Source of the DNA: Marinospirillum sp.
Lineage (GTDB): Bacteria; Pseudomonadota; Gammaproteobacteria; Pseudomonadales; Halomonadaceae
Assembly: GCA_007116195.1 (NCBI GenBank)
Contig: SKIX01000175.1
Location: forward strand, 1 to 8,277
Length of the DNA stretch: 8,277 nt
Direction: 5' to 3'
Shown: positions 6,671-8,277 of the stretch, piece after piece
Layout of the letters: each line of letters starts with the position of its first letter
How positions within the stretch are numbered: the stretch's first letter is position 1
Made by a program: the position numbers and the translations under genes
The notes under the pieces: model-generated
Databases searched by the model: none
The model's input: the letters and a program-made list of their open reading frames with translations, nothing else
What the model was told of the DNA's origin: nothing

Positions 6671-8277
6671 GTGGCTCTGAATAAAATCAGCGTGCAAGGG
6701 GCTAGAACCCACAACCTGAAAAATATTTCTGTTGAGATTCCAAGGGATCAATTAATCGTCATCACCGGTCTTTCTGGCTCCGGTAAGTCCTCCCTGGCAT
6801 TTGACACCCTCTACGCTGAAGGGCAAAGGCGTTATGTTGAATCCCTGTCAGCCTATGCACGCCAATTTTTATCCATGATGGAAAAGCCAGATGTTGACCA
6901 CATTGAAGGGCTTTCGCCAGCTATCTCAATTGAACAAAAATCCACTTCGCATAATCCCCGCTCCACAGTGGGCACCATCACCGAAGTTTACGACTATCTA
7001 CGTCTACTTTATGCTCGCACCGGCATACCTCGCTGCCCAGAACACCAGGTCGAGCTGGTTGCAAAAACCGTTAGCGAAATGGTTGACGAAGTTCTGGCAC
7101 TGCCAGAAGAGTCCAAGATTTTAATTCTTGCACCCGTGGTACAAGACCGCAAAGGCGAACACCTCAACCTCTTAGCCGACCTTAAAGCTCAAGGCTTTAT
7201 ACGTGCCCGTATCGATGGGCAGGTTGTCGAGCTGGACGAAGCGCCAGTTTTAGATAAGAAGAAAAAGCACACGATAGAAGTCGTCGTTGATCGTCTGAAA
7301 GTACGTGCAGACCAGCAACTTCGACTGGCCGAGTCCTTTGAAACAGCACTGAGTCTCTCTGATGGCTTAGCCCTAGTCAGCTTTATGCAGGGTGAAGCTG
7401 AAGACCTCTTGTTTTCCGCCAACTTTGCCTGCTCTCACTGTGGTTATGCCCTGTCAGAGCTAGAACCACGTATGTTCTCTTTTAATAACCCTGCAGGTGC
7501 CTGTCCGACCTGTGACGGGCTGGGTGCAAAAGCTTTCTTTGATGAGAGCAAAATTATTATTGATCCTGAGCTTTCACTCGCCGAGGGCGTCATTAAAGGC
7601 TGGGATAGGCGCAACATCTATTACTTTGGGCTACTTAAACAGCTTGCTGAACACTTTGGCTTTGCTCTGGAAACACCCTGGAAGGATTTACCTGCAAGTA
7701 TTCGCCAGGCTCTTTTGAGGGGCACCGGAGACGAAGAAGTTAATTTTAGTTATACCGGCGACCGAGGCCGACAGATCACCAAGTCACATCCTTTTGAAGG
7801 CGTACTGCCAAATCTGGAAAGGCGTTACCGTGAAACCGAATCACAAAACCTGCGCGAAGAACTCGCCAAGCTACTGACAACTCACGCCTGCCCTGCATGC
7901 CAAGGCAGTCGATTACGAGAGGCCTCTCGGCATGTATATGTGGCCGGTACCAGCTTGCCTGAAATAGTAAAAATGCCACTGGGAGAAGCCAGCACCTACT
8001 TTAGCCAGCTAACACTGGATGGCCACCGGGGCGAAATAGCACAAAGAATTCTGGTAGAAATTATTGAGCGCTTGAATTTCCTCGTCAATGTGGGGCTGGA
8101 CTACTTATCGCTGGATCGTAGCGCCGAAACCCTATCAGGCGGTGAGGCTCAGCGCATTCGTCTTGCCAGCCAAATTGGTGCAGGCTTGGTCGGCGTCATG
8201 TACATTCTTGATGAGCCTTCCATCGGCTTACACCAAAGAGACAATGAGCGCCTGCTCAGTACCTTAACCCGCTTAAG
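6671..8277 (+). CDS. uvrA: UvrABC excinuclease subunit A, N-terminal 535 residues (runs off the window)
   Basis: UvrA is the ATP-dependent damage-recognition subunit of nucleotide excision repair; it loads UvrB onto lesions. The GTG start is followed by 535 uninterrupted codons, a little over half of the roughly 940 in E. coli UvrA, and the frame is open at the edge. Walker A of the first ATPase is GLSGSGKS (33-40, Lys39). The UvrB-binding region follows at about 118-250. The first zinc module has Cys254/Cys257 and Cys278/Cys281 around the [15 protein letters not shown] stretch. The insertion domain follows, with a further CPAC pair (Cys407, Cys410). The ABC signature [16 protein letters not shown] starts at 488, and Walker [16 protein letters not shown] starts at 510 with Glu515 as catalytic acid. 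All expected motifs of this half are intact. The second ATPase lies outside the window. The gene is divergent from the YajR-like gene across 158 bp. Confidence 0.98.
   Translation, partial: MALNKISVQGARTHNLKNISVEIPRDQLIVITGLSGSGKSSLAFDTLYAEGQRRYVESLSAYARQFLSMMEKPDVDHIEGLSPAISIEQKSTSHNPRSTVGTITEVYDYLRLLYARTGIPRCPEHQVELVAKTVSEMVDEVLALPEESKILILAPVVQDRKGEHLNLLADLKAQGFIRARIDGQVVELDEAPVLDKKKKHTIEVVVDRLKVRADQQLRLAESFETALSLSDGLALVSFMQGEAEDLLFSANFACSHCGYALSELEPRMFSFNNPAGACPTCDGLGAKAFFDESKIIIDPELSLAEGVIKGWDRRNIYYFGLLKQLAEHFGFALETPWKDLPASIRQALLRGTGDEEVNFSYTGDRGRQITKSHPFEGVLPNLERRYRETESQNLREELAKLLTTHACPACQGSRLREASRHVYVAGTSLPEIVKMPLGEASTYFSQLTLDGHRGEIAQRILVEIIERLNFLVNVGLDYLSLDRSAETLSGGEAQRIRLASQIGAGLVGVMYILDEPSIGLHQRDNERLLSTLTRL

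Noticed and set aside
6891..7979. Several short open frames inside uvrA on both strands
   Set aside because: The uvrA frame from GTG 6671 is continuous and aligns with UvrA throughout; these are shadows.

Overview
The window carries five complete protein genes and the start of a sixth, at moderate GC. The closest resemblances recalled are all gammaproteobacterial. UvrA and SSB track the E. coli proteins almost residue for residue. The transporter matches E. coli YajR. The order uvrA / MFS gene / ssb is the one I recall from Pseudomonas. A marine or aquatic member of the Pseudomonadales/Oceanospirillales side of Gammaproteobacteria is a reasonable inference, but genus cannot be read from this sequence.

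Layout, left to right. crcB (fluoride channel) runs leftward at 46-438, with a 12-bp hairpin behind it at the window edge. A divergent gene at 536-2623 encodes a membrane sensor histidine kinase (TM, Cache-like sensor, TM, PAS, HisKA, HATPase). It meets, tail to tail, a methyl-accepting chemotaxis protein at 2620-4248 (minus). The two genes share a palindromic TTAA that supplies both stop codons. Upstream of the chemoreceptor is an AT-rich spacer holding a plausible FliA (sigma-28) promoter and, for the gene beyond, a textbook intrinsic terminator. ssb (4411-5106, minus) and a YajR-type MFS transporter (5151-6512, minus) probably form one leftward unit, transporter first. uvrA starts divergently at a GTG at 6671 and runs off the right edge after 535 codons.

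Functionally there are three blocks. One is a fluoride-resistance gene. One is a signalling pair: a transmembrane kinase with no partner regulator in view, and a chemoreceptor probably expressed with the flagellar regulon. The last is a DNA-maintenance block (ssb, uvrA) with an efflux-type transporter between the two genes. No mobile element, CRISPR array, tRNA, rRNA or phage gene was seen. This looks like ordinary core chromosome; the points worth a second look are regulatory and architectural rather than a new system.
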